Positions 8,471 to 18,387 are shown, counted from the stretch's first letter. The stretch is DNA of 64,000 bases from CAZDKK01 sp964506245 (GCA_964506245.1 CAZDKK010000008.1:1-64000); one strand, 5' to 3'. Notes: generated by a model not told the origin, from the sequence alone. Made by a program: numbers and translations.

Positions 8471-11400
8471 CTACGGCCGCCAGCGGGGCACCCGGCCCGG
8501 CGTCCACGGCGCCCGCGCGGCCTCCAGGTCGTCTTCGAGTGTCGCCAGGTCTGTGGTGACCAGACGGGTCAGCTGCTCGAGCACGCCGGCGAACTGCTCG
8601 GCCGCGAGCGCGTAGGCATCGCGGTGCGTCTGCGTGGGATCCGCGGTCGATTCCCAGCCACCCCAGACGATGTGCCCGATGCGATCGCGGATGGAGGGCG
8701 GCGTGGGCTCGTTGCGCGAGCTGATCGTCCCGTCGCCTTCCAGCTCCAGGCACAGGTCGGCCAGGCGCAGCTCGAGCGCCCGCGCCCGCTCGACCAGCGC
8801 CGGATCGGCAGCCGGCGTGTCGCGCAGGGCCGCCTGGATGTGGTCGATGCGCGAGCGGGCCTCTCCGGCCAGGCGGACGGCCCCCTGCACGGAGCGATAG
8901 AGCTCCGCCGTCTGCAGCTGGAAGGCGTGCAGCCCCGCCCAGTCCTGGGTAGGAAGCGTCGCGCGCCCGAGCGGCTTGACCTCGAAACGCTGCGGCTCGC
9001 CGAGCGGGGTCGTCACGTCTCCCTGGCGCTGGGCCATGCGCACGGTGTAGATGCCTGGCGCAACCGCAGGTCCGCGCGGTGGCGTGCTCCACGGCGCGCG
9101 CGGCGACCAGGGCGTCGTCGATGCCGGCCCGACCGGCGGATGGTGGAGATCCCAGACCACGCGGCGGATCCCCTTCGCGGCCGGGCCCGTGATCTCCCGC
9201 ACGATATCGCCACGCTCGTCCGTGATCGTGAAGAGGATCAGCGGCTCTTCCTCGCGATCCTCCTGCCGCAGCTCGTCCCAGCTCGGGTAGCCAATCCGCT
9301 GCTTGGTCTCGCGGGCCTTCTTCTCCGCCTCGTGGCGAACTCGAGCACGCGTTTTCAGCCCCTCTTTCAGGTAGTACGTGAAAACAGCGCCATACGGAGG
9401 GTTCTCGGCGTAGTAGAAGTCATCTCCCAGGCTGGCCTTGCCGCGACCACCCCAGGGCGTGTTCTCGTTGTACAACCACGCGTCCTTGACCGGGAAGAGG
9501 ATCGTCTCCTCCTCCGCGAGCCGTTCGGCACTGACCTGCCGCAGCGGCGTGTAGTCGTCGAGCACGTAGATGCCGCGGCCGAAGGTGCCCACCACCAGGT
9601 CGTTCTCTCGGCGCTGCAGTTCGATGTCCCGCACGATGATGGTCGGGAAGCCGCCTTTGAGACCCACCCAATGTCGCCCGCCGTCGACGGTGAAATAGAC
9701 GCCGAACTCCGTGCCGGCGAAGAGCAGCTCCGGCCGCACGTGATCCTGCTCCAGCGTGTAGACGGTGCCGCGCTCCGGCAGGTCACCCGCGATCGAAGTC
9801 CAGCTCCGACCGCGATCCACGCTGCGGAAGAGGTAGGGTCTGAAGTCGCCGTTCTTGTGGTTGTCGAACGCGGCGAAGACCGTGTTGGGCTCGTGGCACG
9901 AAGCGGTCAGCTCACTGACGTAGGTCAGCGGGGGCACGCCCTTGACCTCCTCGATCTTGCGCCACGTGGCACCCCCGTCCTCGGTGACCTGGATGAGCCC
10001 ATCGTCGGTGCCGACGTAGAGGAGACCCTCGACGAGCGGCGACTCGGTCAGCGCGACCGAGTTACCGTAGAAGGAAGTGCTCGCGCTCTTGGCAACCGCG
10101 TCAACGCTCTGGAGCGCACCCATCACCTCGAGCTGGTTGCGGTCGATCTGCCGCGTGAGGTCCGGACTGATCGGCCGCCAGGAGTTGCCCCGATCGTCGG
10201 TGCGAAAGAGGCGGTTGGCCGCGAAGTAGAGCCGGGTAGGGGAGTGGGGGCTGAGGAGCAGCGGGGTGTCCCAGTTCCAGCGCAGCGGCGGTTCGCCGCG
10301 GCCCGACTGGGGCTGGATGTCCAGCGTCTCGCCGGTGCCGTGGTCGTAGCGCACCAGACCGCCATACTGGGACTGCGCGTAGATGATGTTCGCGTCGGTG
10401 GGATCGACCTGGGTCTCGTAGCCGTCGCCGCCGGTCGTGACGATCCAGTCGGCATTGGTGATGCCGCTGCCGCTGATCGTGCGCGATGGCGCCCGCAGGC
10501 TGGCATTGTCCTGCGTTCCCCCGTAGACGTTGTAGAAGGGCACGTCCTGGTCAACGCACACGCGATAGAACTGCGTGATCGGCAGATTGGCCTTGAACTC
10601 CCAGTTCTCTCCCCGCTCGTAGGTCTCGTAGATGCCGCCGTCACAGCCCACCAGCAGATGGTCGGTGTTGGCCGGATCGATCCAGAGCGCGTGGTCGTCG
10701 ACGTGCTTCGACCGCTGACCGAGCGGGGTCCAGCTCGTGCCGCCGTCTTCCGTCACCGCCATGCGCACGTTGATCGCGTAGACGCGTTCCCGATTGTGGG
10801 GGTCGGCCACCAGCTCGTTGTAGTACTGGGGGCTGTCGCTCATGTAGTCGCTGCGCTTCTCCCAATTGACGCCCCCGTCGACCGATCGAAAGATGCCGCC
10901 GGCCTTGTTGGCGGCCTCGACGATCGCGTAGACGACCTCCGGGTCCGCCGGCGAAACGGCCAATCCGATGCGCCCCAGGTCCTCGGTGGGGAGGCCGTTG
11001 GTGAGCTTGGCCCAGGTCTTGCCCGCGTCGGTCGACTTGTAGATGGCCGATTCGGGACCGCCGTCGATCAGCGTCCAGACGTGCCGGCGGCGCTGGTAGG
11101 CGGAAGCGTAGAGCACGTCAGGGTTGCGCGGATCCAAGTGCACCTCGTTGACACCCGTGTTCTCGCTGATCGAGAGGATGCAGGTCCAGGTCGCGCCGCC
11201 GTCGATTGTCTTGTACAACCCGCGGTCACCGCCGGCACTCCACAAGGGGCCCTGGGCGGCGACGTAGACCACGTTCGGATCGCGCGGGTCGACCGCGATC
11301 ATCCCGATGTGCTCGGACCGGGTCAGCCCCATGTTCTTCCAGCTCTTGCCGCCGTCGATCGACCGATACACCCCGTCGCCGTACCCGACGCTGCGCTGGC

Positions 11401-11809
11401 TGTTGTTCTCGCCGGTGCCGACCCACACGACCAGCGGATTGCTGGGGCTGAGGGTCACGCAACCGATCGAGTAGCTGCCCTGGTCGTCGAAGATGGGCTC
11501 GAAGGTCGTGCCGGAATTCACCGTCTTCCAGACGTTGCCCGAGCTGACGGCGACGTAATAGATCCAGGGCTTCTGCGGATCTACCGCGAAATCGCTGATG
11601 CGGCCCGAGGTCATCGCCGGCCCCAGGCAGCGGAGCTCCAGGCCGGCGAAGGTGCCGGGGTTCAGGGGACCGGGTTGGGCCTGGCTGTCGGCCGCCCGGG
11701 CCACCGCGCCGGGGGCGCCCAGGGCGGCGATGGACATGCTGGCGATCAGGCCGACCAGGCCTGCGCCAACGATCAGACCCATGCGGGCGCATGGCGAAAC
11801 GCGCTTCAT
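8471..11809 (-). CDS. Large exported BNR/sortilin-like beta-propeller protein ('glycosyl hydrolase' VPS10-type)
   Basis: 1112 aa. The start at ATG 11809 (MKRVSPCARM) has AGGAG 8 nt upstream and leads into a signal peptide (LIVGAGLVGLIASMSIAALG). The next ~700 residues hold many BNR/Asp-box units (SIDGGKSWKNMG, TIDGGATW, STDAGKTWAKL, SVDGGVNWEK, TEDGGTSWTPLG, TDDRGNSWRPIS, SVDRGRSWTSI), typical of 10-bladed sortilin-like propellers. A C-terminal region of ~350 residues includes ITDERGDIVREITGP and APGIYTVRM, an FN3/FlgD-like fold, then a helical end. Such proteins are often annotated as glycosyl hydrolases without proof; no sialidase catalytic set can be confirmed here. Probably periplasmic or surface-located. 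Confidence 0.85.
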   Translation of the reverse strand: MKRVSPCARMGLIVGAGLVGLIASMSIAALGAPGAVARAADSQAQPGPLNPGTFAGLELRCLGPAMTSGRISDFAVDPQKPWIYYVAVSSGNVWKTVNSGTTFEPIFDDQGSYSIGCVTLSPSNPLVVWVGTGENNSQRSVGYGDGVYRSIDGGKSWKNMGLTRSEHIGMIAVDPRDPNVVYVAAQGPLWSAGGDRGLYKTIDGGATWTCILSISENTGVNEVHLDPRNPDVLYASAYQRRRHVWTLIDGGPESAIYKSTDAGKTWAKLTNGLPTEDLGRIGLAVSPADPEVVYAIVEAANKAGGIFRSVDGGVNWEKRSDYMSDSPQYYNELVADPHNRERVYAINVRMAVTEDGGTSWTPLGQRSKHVDDHALWIDPANTDHLLVGCDGGIYETYERGENWEFKANLPITQFYRVCVDQDVPFYNVYGGTQDNASLRAPSRTISGSGITNADWIVTTGGDGYETQVDPTDANIIYAQSQYGGLVRYDHGTGETLDIQPQSGRGEPPLRWNWDTPLLLSPHSPTRLYFAANRLFRTDDRGNSWRPISPDLTRQIDRNQLEVMGALQSVDAVAKSASTSFYGNSVALTESPLVEGLLYVGTDDGLIQVTEDGGATWRKIEEVKGVPPLTYVSELTASCHEPNTVFAAFDNHKNGDFRPYLFRSVDRGRSWTSIAGDLPERGTVYTLEQDHVRPELLFAGTEFGVYFTVDGGRHWVGLKGGFPTIIVRDIELQRRENDLVVGTFGRGIYVLDDYTPLRQVSAERLAEEETILFPVKDAWLYNENTPWGGRGKASLGDDFYYAENPPYGAVFTYYLKEGLKTRARVRHEAEKKARETKQRIGYPSWDELRQEDREEEPLILFTITDERGDIVREITGPAAKGIRRVVWDLHHPPVGPASTTPWSPRAPWSTPPRGPAVAPGIYTVRMAQRQGDVTTPLGEPQRFEVKPLGRATLPTQDWAGLHAFQLQTAELYRSVQGAVRLAGEARSRIDHIQAALRDTPAADPALVERARALELRLADLCLELEGDGTISSRNEPTPPSIRDRIGHIVWGGWESTADPTQTHRDAYALAAEQFAGVLEQLTRLVTTDLATLEDDLEAARAPWTPGRVPRWRP

Positions 11810-11970
11810 CCACTGTGCTCCTGCTCGAGAAGGCAACGCCAGAGCCGGGAAACCGGCACCGGCCGATCTGGACAGCTGTCACGACGGGACGGCTTGCTAG
11901 CGCCAGGATGATAGCCCGCGCGCGGGGACGGGGAAAGCCCAGGAATCCACCCTCGCATCCGACCCGGAGT

Positions 11971-12936
11971 TCACCCCCTGGGCCCGGCCTGGCGCGCGGT
12001 CCCCGGGCGCAGCACCCCCGCGCTCAAGGCCACCCCGGCGAGGATCACCGCGCCGAAGACCGCCAGGCTCCAGTGGAAAGGCTCCGTGCCCCACAGCATG
12101 CCGAAGAGCGCTGTGAAAGGCGGATTGAGGAAGACGAAGGCAGCCACGCTCGAGGCCGACAGGTGACGCAGGGCCCAGAACCAGACCGCGTTGCCGAAGA
12201 TCGTGCAGCCCAGCGATAGGTGCACCAGGGCAATCCAGCCGGTCGGGGTCAAGCGGGCGAGGACGCCGTGGGCGTCGCCCGCACCCGCGACGAGCATGAC
12301 CAGGAAGGGCAGACTGCCGATGCCGGTTGCGGCGAACGTGAAGAGCAGCGGATCGCGGCGGGTCGTGACCGGCTTCCCGATCACCGTGGCGAGCGCCCAG
12401 CAGAGCGGCGCGAGCATCACGACCAGGGCGTAGATCACGTACGTGCCGCCGAATTGCCCGTTCTGGAAACGAACGAGGCCGTAGACGCCGAGGAAGGCGA
12501 GGGCCAGTCCCGCGATCTTGGGCCACCGCACGTGTTCACCGAGCAGGGCGATGGCCAGCACGTAAGTGAAGACCGGGTTGGTGGCGATGAGCAGGCTGGC
12601 CGTCGCCGCGGGCACGCGTCCCTGGCCCCAGTTGAGGGCCAGGTTGTAGCCGGGCACCGTGAAGAGGGCGGCGGCGAGGACACGCCAGCCGTCGTGCACC
12701 AGCATCTCGCGGAGCTGCTCGCGCCGCCAGAGGCAGTAAGCCAGACAGAAGGGCAGGAGGGGGCCGAAGCGCACCGTGACCAGGTCCAGGGCGCTGACCC
12801 CGACCGCTTGCCGGAAATAGGCAACGGCGTGGAACGCGTTCGACCAGACCACGAACAGGAGGACGAGCACGGCATGGACGACCTCCCGCCGCACGTGCGT
12901 GCCCGCAACCTGGCGCGCTGTCGACGGTGCTGGCAT
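11971..12936 (-). CDS. EamA/DMT-superfamily transporter
   Basis: 321 aa from ATG 12936 (MPAPSTARQ). Ten hydrophobic segments in two EamA repeats are visible: for example VVHAVLVLLFVVWSNAFHAV (TM1), PATASLLIATNPVFTYVLAI-like region (TM4) and, in the second half, VIYALVVMLAPLCWALATV and SLAVFGAVILAGVALSAG. The family exports small metabolites such as amino acids or drugs across the inner membrane. Nothing in the context fixes the substrate. The frame is open upstream to 13227 but that part is proline/arginine-rich with no hydrophobic start, so I leave it out. Confidence 0.85.
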   Translation of the reverse strand: MPAPSTARQVAGTHVRREVVHAVLVLLFVVWSNAFHAVAYFRQAVGVSALDLVTVRFGPLLPFCLAYCLWRREQLREMLVHDGWRVLAAALFTVPGYNLALNWGQGRVPAATASLLIATNPVFTYVLAIALLGEHVRWPKIAGLALAFLGVYGLVRFQNGQFGGTYVIYALVVMLAPLCWALATVIGKPVTTRRDPLLFTFAATGIGSLPFLVMLVAGAGDAHGVLARLTPTGWIALVHLSLGCTIFGNAVWFWALRHLSASSVAAFVFLNPPFTALFGMLWGTEPFHWSLAVFGAVILAGVALSAGVLRPGTARQAGPRG

Positions 12937-13077
12937 GGTCGTCTGTCCTGCCCCGCGTGCCGATTCCACCCCGCGTGTCCGTCGGGCCCGGGACTCCCGC
13001 CGCCGGGCCGCGGCCCCGGGTCCGGACCGATCGGCAGACGATGCCGCACGGCCAGGCCGGTGCGCAAGCGCGGCGAG

Positions 13078-13136
13078 GGCCGCGGGCTTCTGCCCGCGGC
13101 CGGTCTTGGGTGTTCCGCCCGCGGCCGGTTTTGGGT
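13078..13136. repeat. Intergenic palindrome plus two 20-bp direct repeats
   Basis: GGCCGCGGGC (13078-13087) and GCCCGCGGCC (13092-13101) form a perfect 10-bp stem with a 4-nt loop. From 13092 a 20-bp unit starting GCCCGCGGCCGGTCTTGGGT recurs at 13117 with one change, and its first 12 bases recur again at 13206. It lies between the divergent EamA and NCS2 genes. It may be a small dispersed GC-rich repeat (REP-like) or a regulatory hairpin; no T-run follows, so it is not a standard terminator. Confidence 0.6.
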
Positions 13137-13253
13137 ACCCCGCTGCGGCGGGCGGGGCTACAATGCCGGCCGCGCACGCTCGGAGCCGTGGTCCTGGGGC
13201 GTCGCGCCCGCGGCCGGCGCCGAGCACCGGGCCCGATGACCTGGGGGGCCGCG

Positions 13254-14675
13254 ATGGAACGTCTCTTCCACCTCAAAGAGCGCAACGCCACCGTCACCAC
13301 GGAGATCCTCGGGGGTCTGACGACCTTCATCACGATGGCCTACATCATCGTGGTGAACCCCGCCATCCTGATGGCGGCCGGCATCCCGGCGGGGCCCTCG
13401 ACGATCGCCACGATCCTCACCGCCGGCTTCGGCACGATCCTGATGGGCCTGGTGGCCAACCGACCGATCGCGGTCGCGCCCTACATGGGGGAGAACGCCT
13501 TCATCGCCTTCGGGCTCACGGCGCTCGGCATCGGCTGGCAGCTCCGGATCGGCGCGGTCTTCGTGAGCGGTGTGATCTTCCTGCTCGTGACGGTCCTGCG
13601 CATCCGCGGCTGGCTCGCCAACTCGATCAGTCCGACGCTGAAATACTCCTTCGCGCTGGGTGTCGGATTCCTGCTGGCGTTCGTGGGGCTCAACGACACC
13701 GGCATCATCAAGAGCTATGCGATCGGCAAGCCCCCCATCGCCTTCTTTCCCGGAGGCTCGCCCGCCGATATGACCACCCCCGTGCCGGCCTCGGGCATCG
13801 CGGTTCCCATCGAGATCGGGAACCTCGCCAGCGGGCCCGTTCTGCTCGCGATCGCCGGCGTGCTGATCATCACGATCTTCACCGTGTTGCGCGTGCGCGG
13901 GGCGCTGCTGCTGGGGATGGTTGTGGCGGCCGTGGCGGGCGTCATCTTCGGCTTCGGCCACGCCCCGCAGGGATTCATCGAGCTGCCCAAGTGGAGCGGC
14001 CCCGATGGGCTGGGGGCCATCGCCGGCAAGCTGCGCTTCTCCGAGACGCTGCCCGATGGACGCATCGTGAGCCTCTTCTCGGTGACGCTCTTCCCCGTCC
14101 TGCTGACGCTGTTCCTGATGGACTTCCTCGACACGCTCGGGACGCTCATGGGCGTGGGCGCAGCCGGCAACATGCTCGATGAGCGCGGCGATTTCCCCGA
14201 CATCCAGAGGCCGATGCTGGTCGACGCGACCTCGTGCATCTTCTCGGCCCTCGTGGGCACCTCGACCTCGGGCGCCTTCATCGAATCGGCGGCGGGGATC
14301 AAGGACGGCGCGCGCACGGGCCTGTCGGCGGTCGTGACCGGCGTCCTGTTCCTGCTGTGCCTCTTCTTCGTGCCCCTGGTCGTGGCACTGACCCAGCTGC
14401 GCTTCGCCTACGGCCCGGCACTCATCGTCGTCGGGGTGATGATGATGCCGGCCTTCCGCAAGATGGAGCTGGACGACCTGACCGAGTTCCTGCCCGCGTT
14501 CTTGACCATCGTGATGATGTCACTCACGTTCAACCCGGCCAATGGTGTGACGGCCGGGCTGGCGGTCTACCCGATCCTGAAAGTGCTCACCGGTCGGGCG
14601 CGGGAGCTGAACGCGGGGATGGTCATTCTCGGGGTGCTGTGCATCTTGTACTACATCGTCGGGTACGTGCACTGA
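13254..14675 (+). CDS. NCS2-family (AzgA-type) purine permease
   Basis: 473 aa from ATG 13254 (MERLFHLKERN), with a GGGGGG ribosome site; an in-frame ATG at 13236 is a weaker choice. Family marks: TTEILGGLTTFITMAYIIVVNP at the first membrane segment, APYMGENAFIAFG (the substrate-site 'GxNAF' region), LFLMDFLDTLGTLMGVG, and ATSCIFSALVGTSTSGAFIES in the second half. About 13 membrane segments. The AzgA/GhxP group imports adenine, guanine or hypoxanthine with protons. Starts divergently from the EamA gene. Confidence 0.93.
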   Translation: MERLFHLKERNATVTTEILGGLTTFITMAYIIVVNPAILMAAGIPAGPSTIATILTAGFGTILMGLVANRPIAVAPYMGENAFIAFGLTALGIGWQLRIGAVFVSGVIFLLVTVLRIRGWLANSISPTLKYSFALGVGFLLAFVGLNDTGIIKSYAIGKPPIAFFPGGSPADMTTPVPASGIAVPIEIGNLASGPVLLAIAGVLIITIFTVLRVRGALLLGMVVAAVAGVIFGFGHAPQGFIELPKWSGPDGLGAIAGKLRFSETLPDGRIVSLFSVTLFPVLLTLFLMDFLDTLGTLMGVGAAGNMLDERGDFPDIQRPMLVDATSCIFSALVGTSTSGAFIESAAGIKDGARTGLSAVVTGVLFLLCLFFVPLVVALTQLRFAYGPALIVVGVMMMPAFRKMELDDLTEFLPAFLTIVMMSLTFNPANGVTAGLAVYPILKVLTGRARELNAGMVILGVLCILYYIVGYVH

Positions 14676-14681
14676 CGCGCT

Positions 14682-16088
14682 TCATTTCCCTGTAGAGTTC
14701 GAAGGGACCTGGCTGCCCTGGCTCGTCACCTGCTCGGCTGGGTCGCCCCCAGCCATCTGGAGCGCGACGATCATCCGCCCCGCCTCCTGGCGAAACGCCG
14801 TCAGGCGCCGGCCGAAGAGCGCGGCGCCGATGATGCAGATGGCCCCGCCAATCTTCACCGTCGTGGGGGCGCCCAGGTGCTGCGCGAGCTGCCCGGCGAG
14901 GAGCGAGCCGAAGGGTGCCAGGCCCATGAACATGATCGAGTAAACCGACATCACCCGCCCGCGCAGGCTGTCGGGCACCATCGACTGCACCAGCGTGTTC
15001 GAGGAGGCCATCTGCGTGACCATGCAGAAGCCGGTCGGCACGAGCAGGGCCGCCGACAGCCAGAAGGATCGGGAGAGCGAGAAGAAGATGAGACCCGCTC
15101 CGAAGCCCGCCGCCGCGGCGGGCACCAGGCGGCCCAGGCCGCGCACGCTGCGGCGCGCCGCCAGGGTAAGCGCGCCGGCCAGCGCGCCGATGCCCGAGGC
15201 GCCCATCAGCATCCCCAGTCCCCGCGGTCCGCCGTGGAGGATCTGGTCGGCGAAGATGGGCATGAGCACCATGTAGGGCATGCCCATCAGGCTCACCAGG
15301 CCGAGGAGCAGCAGCAGCGAGCGGACCGGTCTCGCGCCCCATGCGAAGCGCGTCCCTTCGACGATGCTAGCCAACATCGAATCCGATCGCCTGACCCGCG
15401 GGGGAGCGGTGAGCCGCATGGCCAGCAGCCCGGCAATCACGGCGATGTAGCTGATCGAGTTGCTGAGGAAGCACCAGCCCTCGCCGATGCTCGCCACGAG
15501 CACACCCCCCACCGCCGGTCCAAGGATGCGCGCGCTGTTGAACATCGACGAGTTGAGGGCAATCGCGTTGACGAGGTCTTCCCGGCCCACCATCTCGACG
15601 ACGAAGGCCTGGCGCGTGGGGATATCGAAGGCATTGACGACTCCGAGCAGGACGGCGATCGCGCAGATCTGCCAGACCTGGATCAGGTGCGTCAGCGTGA
15701 GCGTGGCGAGACCCGCCGCCAGCACCATGGAGCACGTTTGCGTCACGACGAGGATGCGGTGGCGGCGGTGGCGATCGGCGAACGCGCCGCCGACCGAGGC
15801 GAGCAGCAGCACCGGAATCTGCGACGAGAAACCGACGAGCCCGAGCAGGGCCGCCGAGCCCGTCAGGCGGTAGACGAGCCACGACTGGGCCACCGTCTGC
15901 ATCCAGGTGCCGATCAGCGAGATGAGCTGGCCGCCGAAGAAGAGGCGGTAGTTGCGATGCTTGAACGCGCGCAGCGCCCAGGGCAGGCCGCGGGCCGGCG
16001 CCGAAGGCCGGGCTGCAGAGCCCGTCGATGATCTCACCTCTCCGTCCCCCTCAGGCGCCACCCGCGGGTCCGTGCAAGAGAATTGCAT
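14682..16088 (-). CDS. Major facilitator superfamily exporter (MFS_3/EntS-like)
   Basis: About 468 aa if read from ATG 16088 (MQFSCTDPRV); the frame is open to 16328 but the extra part is not hydrophobic. The first 40 residues are a cytoplasmic lead, followed by about 12 membrane segments. AFKHRNYRLFFGGQLISLIG and the loop GGAFADRHRRHRIL (MFS 'GxxxDRxGRR' motif) are typical of the EntS/MFS_3 exporters, as is RQAFVVEMVGREDLVNAIAL. It may export a siderophore-like or drug-like compound. It converges with the NCS2 gene (6 bp apart) and diverges from the Fe-S protein gene. Confidence 0.88.
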   Translation of the reverse strand: MQFSCTDPRVAPEGDGEVRSSTGSAARPSAPARGLPWALRAFKHRNYRLFFGGQLISLIGTWMQTVAQSWLVYRLTGSAALLGLVGFSSQIPVLLLASVGGAFADRHRRHRILVVTQTCSMVLAAGLATLTLTHLIQVWQICAIAVLLGVVNAFDIPTRQAFVVEMVGREDLVNAIALNSSMFNSARILGPAVGGVLVASIGEGWCFLSNSISYIAVIAGLLAMRLTAPPRVRRSDSMLASIVEGTRFAWGARPVRSLLLLLGLVSLMGMPYMVLMPIFADQILHGGPRGLGMLMGASGIGALAGALTLAARRSVRGLGRLVPAAAAGFGAGLIFFSLSRSFWLSAALLVPTGFCMVTQMASSNTLVQSMVPDSLRGRVMSVYSIMFMGLAPFGSLLAGQLAQHLGAPTTVKIGGAICIIGAALFGRRLTAFRQEAGRMIVALQMAGGDPAEQVTSQGSQVPSNSTGK

Positions 16089-16234
16089 CGCACGCGGCCG
16101 GATGAGCCTCAGGCGTCGGCTCTTCCCCTTCCGCACCCGCGAGAATCCATTAGTATCGGAAAAGTGGCGTGTGTGCGCAACGGGCCGAATTGCGGGCGGG
16201 GCGCGCAGCGTGAGGGCAACAGGAGGCGCAAGGC

Positions 16235-17167
16235 ATGGGCCTGGGGCGGCGAGGTTTCCTGAAACTGGCCGCGGCGGCTGCTGGCACGGCGACCCTCGGT
16301 CCCGGTGCCGCGGCAGCGGGCGAGCCACCCCCCGATGGCGGGGGCACCGGCGGCTTCGGCGTCCTGGTGGACGCCTCGGTGTGCATCAGCTGCCGCAAGT
16401 GCGAGTGGGCTTGCGACCGCCAGAACCATCTTACCGAACGCCCCCAATCCGGCTTCGAGGACCGCACGGTCTGCCTCACGCCCCGGCGGCCCGACGCGGA
16501 CGCCTACACGGTCGTCAACCGCTATCCCTCGTCGCCGGGCTCCGACGCCGGGTATGCGGTCAAGATCCAATGCATGCACTGCCTGCATCCGGCCTGCGCG
16601 TCCGCCTGTCTGGTGGGTGCACTGCGCAAGCACCCGCAGGGACCGGTCTTCTACGACGAATGGCGCTGCATCGGTTGCCGCTACTGCATGGTCGCCTGCC
16701 CGTTCGAGATCCCGGCCTATGAGTACGAACGCGCGCTTCAGCCACGCGTGCGCAAGTGCACCTTCTGCGTCGAACGCGTCACCCAGGAGGGACGCCCGCC
16801 TGCCTGCGTCGAGATCTGCCCCAACGAGGCTCTGAGCTTCGGCAAGCGGGAGGATCTCATCGACGCCGCCTACATCCGCATGAAGGCCGCGCCCGGGCGC
16901 TACGTCCCACACCTCTACGGCGAGCACGAAGCGGGCGGTACCGCCTGGATGTACCTGGCCCCGGCCGACCTGGCCCACGCGGGCCTGCCGCCGATGGGTG
17001 ATCGGCCGATTCCGGAGGCGACCGAGCGGATCCAGCACTCCATCTTCAAGGGCTTCGTGCCGCCCCTGGCGCTCTACGGTCTGCTCGGGTTGGTCCTCTA
17101 CAACACGCGCCGCGAGAAGGCCGGTGCCACCGAGCCGGGCGGCCACGCCGGCGGGGAACACCGATGA
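16235..17167 (+). CDS. Tat-exported HybA-like 4x[4Fe-4S] ferredoxin subunit with C-terminal membrane anchor
   Basis: 310 aa. It begins MGLGRRGFLKLAAAAAG, a twin-arginine signal (RRGFLK), so the folded Fe-S protein goes to the periplasm. Four cysteine clusters are visible: CISCRKCEWAC, CMHCLHPACASAC, CIGCRYCMVAC plus CTFC...CVEIC, the pattern of DMSO-reductase-type/HybA electron-transfer subunits with four [4Fe-4S] centres. A hydrophobic segment near the end (PPLALYGLLGLVLY) should anchor it. Its stop overlaps the next gene's start (ATGA at 17164), so it is translationally coupled to the NrfD-like subunit. It should pass electrons between the quinone pool and the neighbouring cytochrome. Confidence 0.92.
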   Translation: MGLGRRGFLKLAAAAAGTATLGPGAAAAGEPPPDGGGTGGFGVLVDASVCISCRKCEWACDRQNHLTERPQSGFEDRTVCLTPRRPDADAYTVVNRYPSSPGSDAGYAVKIQCMHCLHPACASACLVGALRKHPQGPVFYDEWRCIGCRYCMVACPFEIPAYEYERALQPRVRKCTFCVERVTQEGRPPACVEICPNEALSFGKREDLIDAAYIRMKAAPGRYVPHLYGEHEAGGTAWMYLAPADLAHAGLPPMGDRPIPEATERIQHSIFKGFVPPLALYGLLGLVLYNTRREKAGATEPGGHAGGEHR

Positions 17168-18387
17168 GCACGGCTCACGCCCTGGCTCAGCCCCGGCCGC
17201 TGCGCGCGCGCTTCTTCACCCGCGGCACCCTCGTGCTCACCGCGCTGGCCGCGATCGGCATCGCGGGATACTTGTACAGACTGCTGGGTGGGCTGCGGCC
17301 CGTGACCAACCTGAGCGACGCCTACCCGTGGGGCATCTGGATCGCGATCGACGTCGCCTCGGGCGTGGCCTTGGCCGCGGGTGGGTTCACGACCGCGGCG
17401 CTGGTCGAGATCGCGGGCCGGCAGCGCTACCACCAGCTCCTGCGTCCGGCCCTGCTCACGGCGATGCTCGGCTACACCTTCGTCGTCATCGGGTTGCTGG
17501 CGGATCTCGGACGCTACTACAATGTCTGGCATCCGATTCTGCCGAGCATGTGGCAGGGCAACTCGGTGCTCTTCGAAGTCGGCATGTGCGTCATGATCTA
17601 CCTGACCGTCCTCTACATCGAGTTCATGCCCCTCGTCGTGGAGCGTTTCAGAGGCCGCGTCGCACTGCCGGGGCCGCTGCGACTCCTGAACCGCCCGGCC
17701 GAAGGCGTCCTGTGGCTGATCGACCGCTGCCTGCGCCGCTGCCTGGTGCTCTTCATCCTGGCCGGTGTCGTGCTCTCCTGCCTCCACCAGTCCTCGCTCG
17801 GCACGCTCATGCTGATCGCGCCCACGAAGATGCACCCGCTCTGGTACACATCCGTCTCGCCGTTGCTCTTTCTGCTCTCCGCGATCGCCGTGGGCTTCCC
17901 GATGGTCATCTTCGAGTCGCTCCTGGCGTCGCGCTCCTTCCGGATGCCGCCGGAGATCGATCTGCTGGGGAGCCTGGCGCGCTTCACCCCGATCCTGCTC
18001 GGCGCCTATCTGGCCGTGAAGGCGGTGGACCTGACCCTACGCGGTGCGTGGGGCCTGCTGGCCGACGGGTCGATCGAGTCGACCATGTACCTGATCGAGA
18101 CGGGCGGGGGGGTCGTCCTGCCGATCGTGCTCCTGTCCTCGCGCCGCGTCCGCCGCTCCGCGCGAGGGCTCCTGCTGGGGGCGGGGCTCGTCATCGGCGG
18201 CGTCCTGCTCAACCGGATCAACGTCTTCCTGGTGGCGTACCATCCCCACTTCGCCGCACGGCCCTACTTTCCCTCGCCGCTCGAAATCGCTGTCACCGTG
18301 GGGCTGGTCTCGCTCCTCGTGCTAGTCTACCGTTTCTGCGTGATGGTCTTCCCGGTGGTGGCGGCTGAACCGGAGGTGGCGCGATGA
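17164..18387 (+). CDS. NrfD/HybB-type quinone-reactive membrane subunit
   Basis: 407 aa, about ten hydrophobic segments. Early on it has DAYPWGIWIAIDVASGVALAAGG, which matches the conserved beginning of HybB/PsrC proteins, and later YYNVWHPILPSMWQGNSVLFE and MHPLWYTSVSPLLFLLSAIA. The family exchanges electrons with menaquinone or ubiquinone in the inner membrane and can contribute to proton motive force. Coupled to both neighbours by 4-bp ATGA overlaps (17164 and 18384). No hydrogenase or molybdopterin subunit lies nearby, so direction and partner of electron flow are open. Confidence 0.92.
   Translation: MSTAHALAQPRPLRARFFTRGTLVLTALAAIGIAGYLYRLLGGLRPVTNLSDAYPWGIWIAIDVASGVALAAGGFTTAALVEIAGRQRYHQLLRPALLTAMLGYTFVVIGLLADLGRYYNVWHPILPSMWQGNSVLFEVGMCVMIYLTVLYIEFMPLVVERFRGRVALPGPLRLLNRPAEGVLWLIDRCLRRCLVLFILAGVVLSCLHQSSLGTLMLIAPTKMHPLWYTSVSPLLFLLSAIAVGFPMVIFESLLASRSFRMPPEIDLLGSLARFTPILLGAYLAVKAVDLTLRGAWGLLADGSIESTMYLIETGGGVVLPIVLLSSRRVRRSARGLLLGAGLVIGGVLLNRINVFLVAYHPHFAARPYFPSPLEIAVTVGLVSLLVLVYRFCVMVFPVVAAEPEVAR

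Noticed and set aside
8261..11911. A 1216-codon open frame on the + strand opposite the BNR protein
   Set aside because: It is antisense to a gene with clear family motifs; its product is Arg/His/Asp/Val-rich without domains, as expected from the opposite strand of GC-rich coding DNA.
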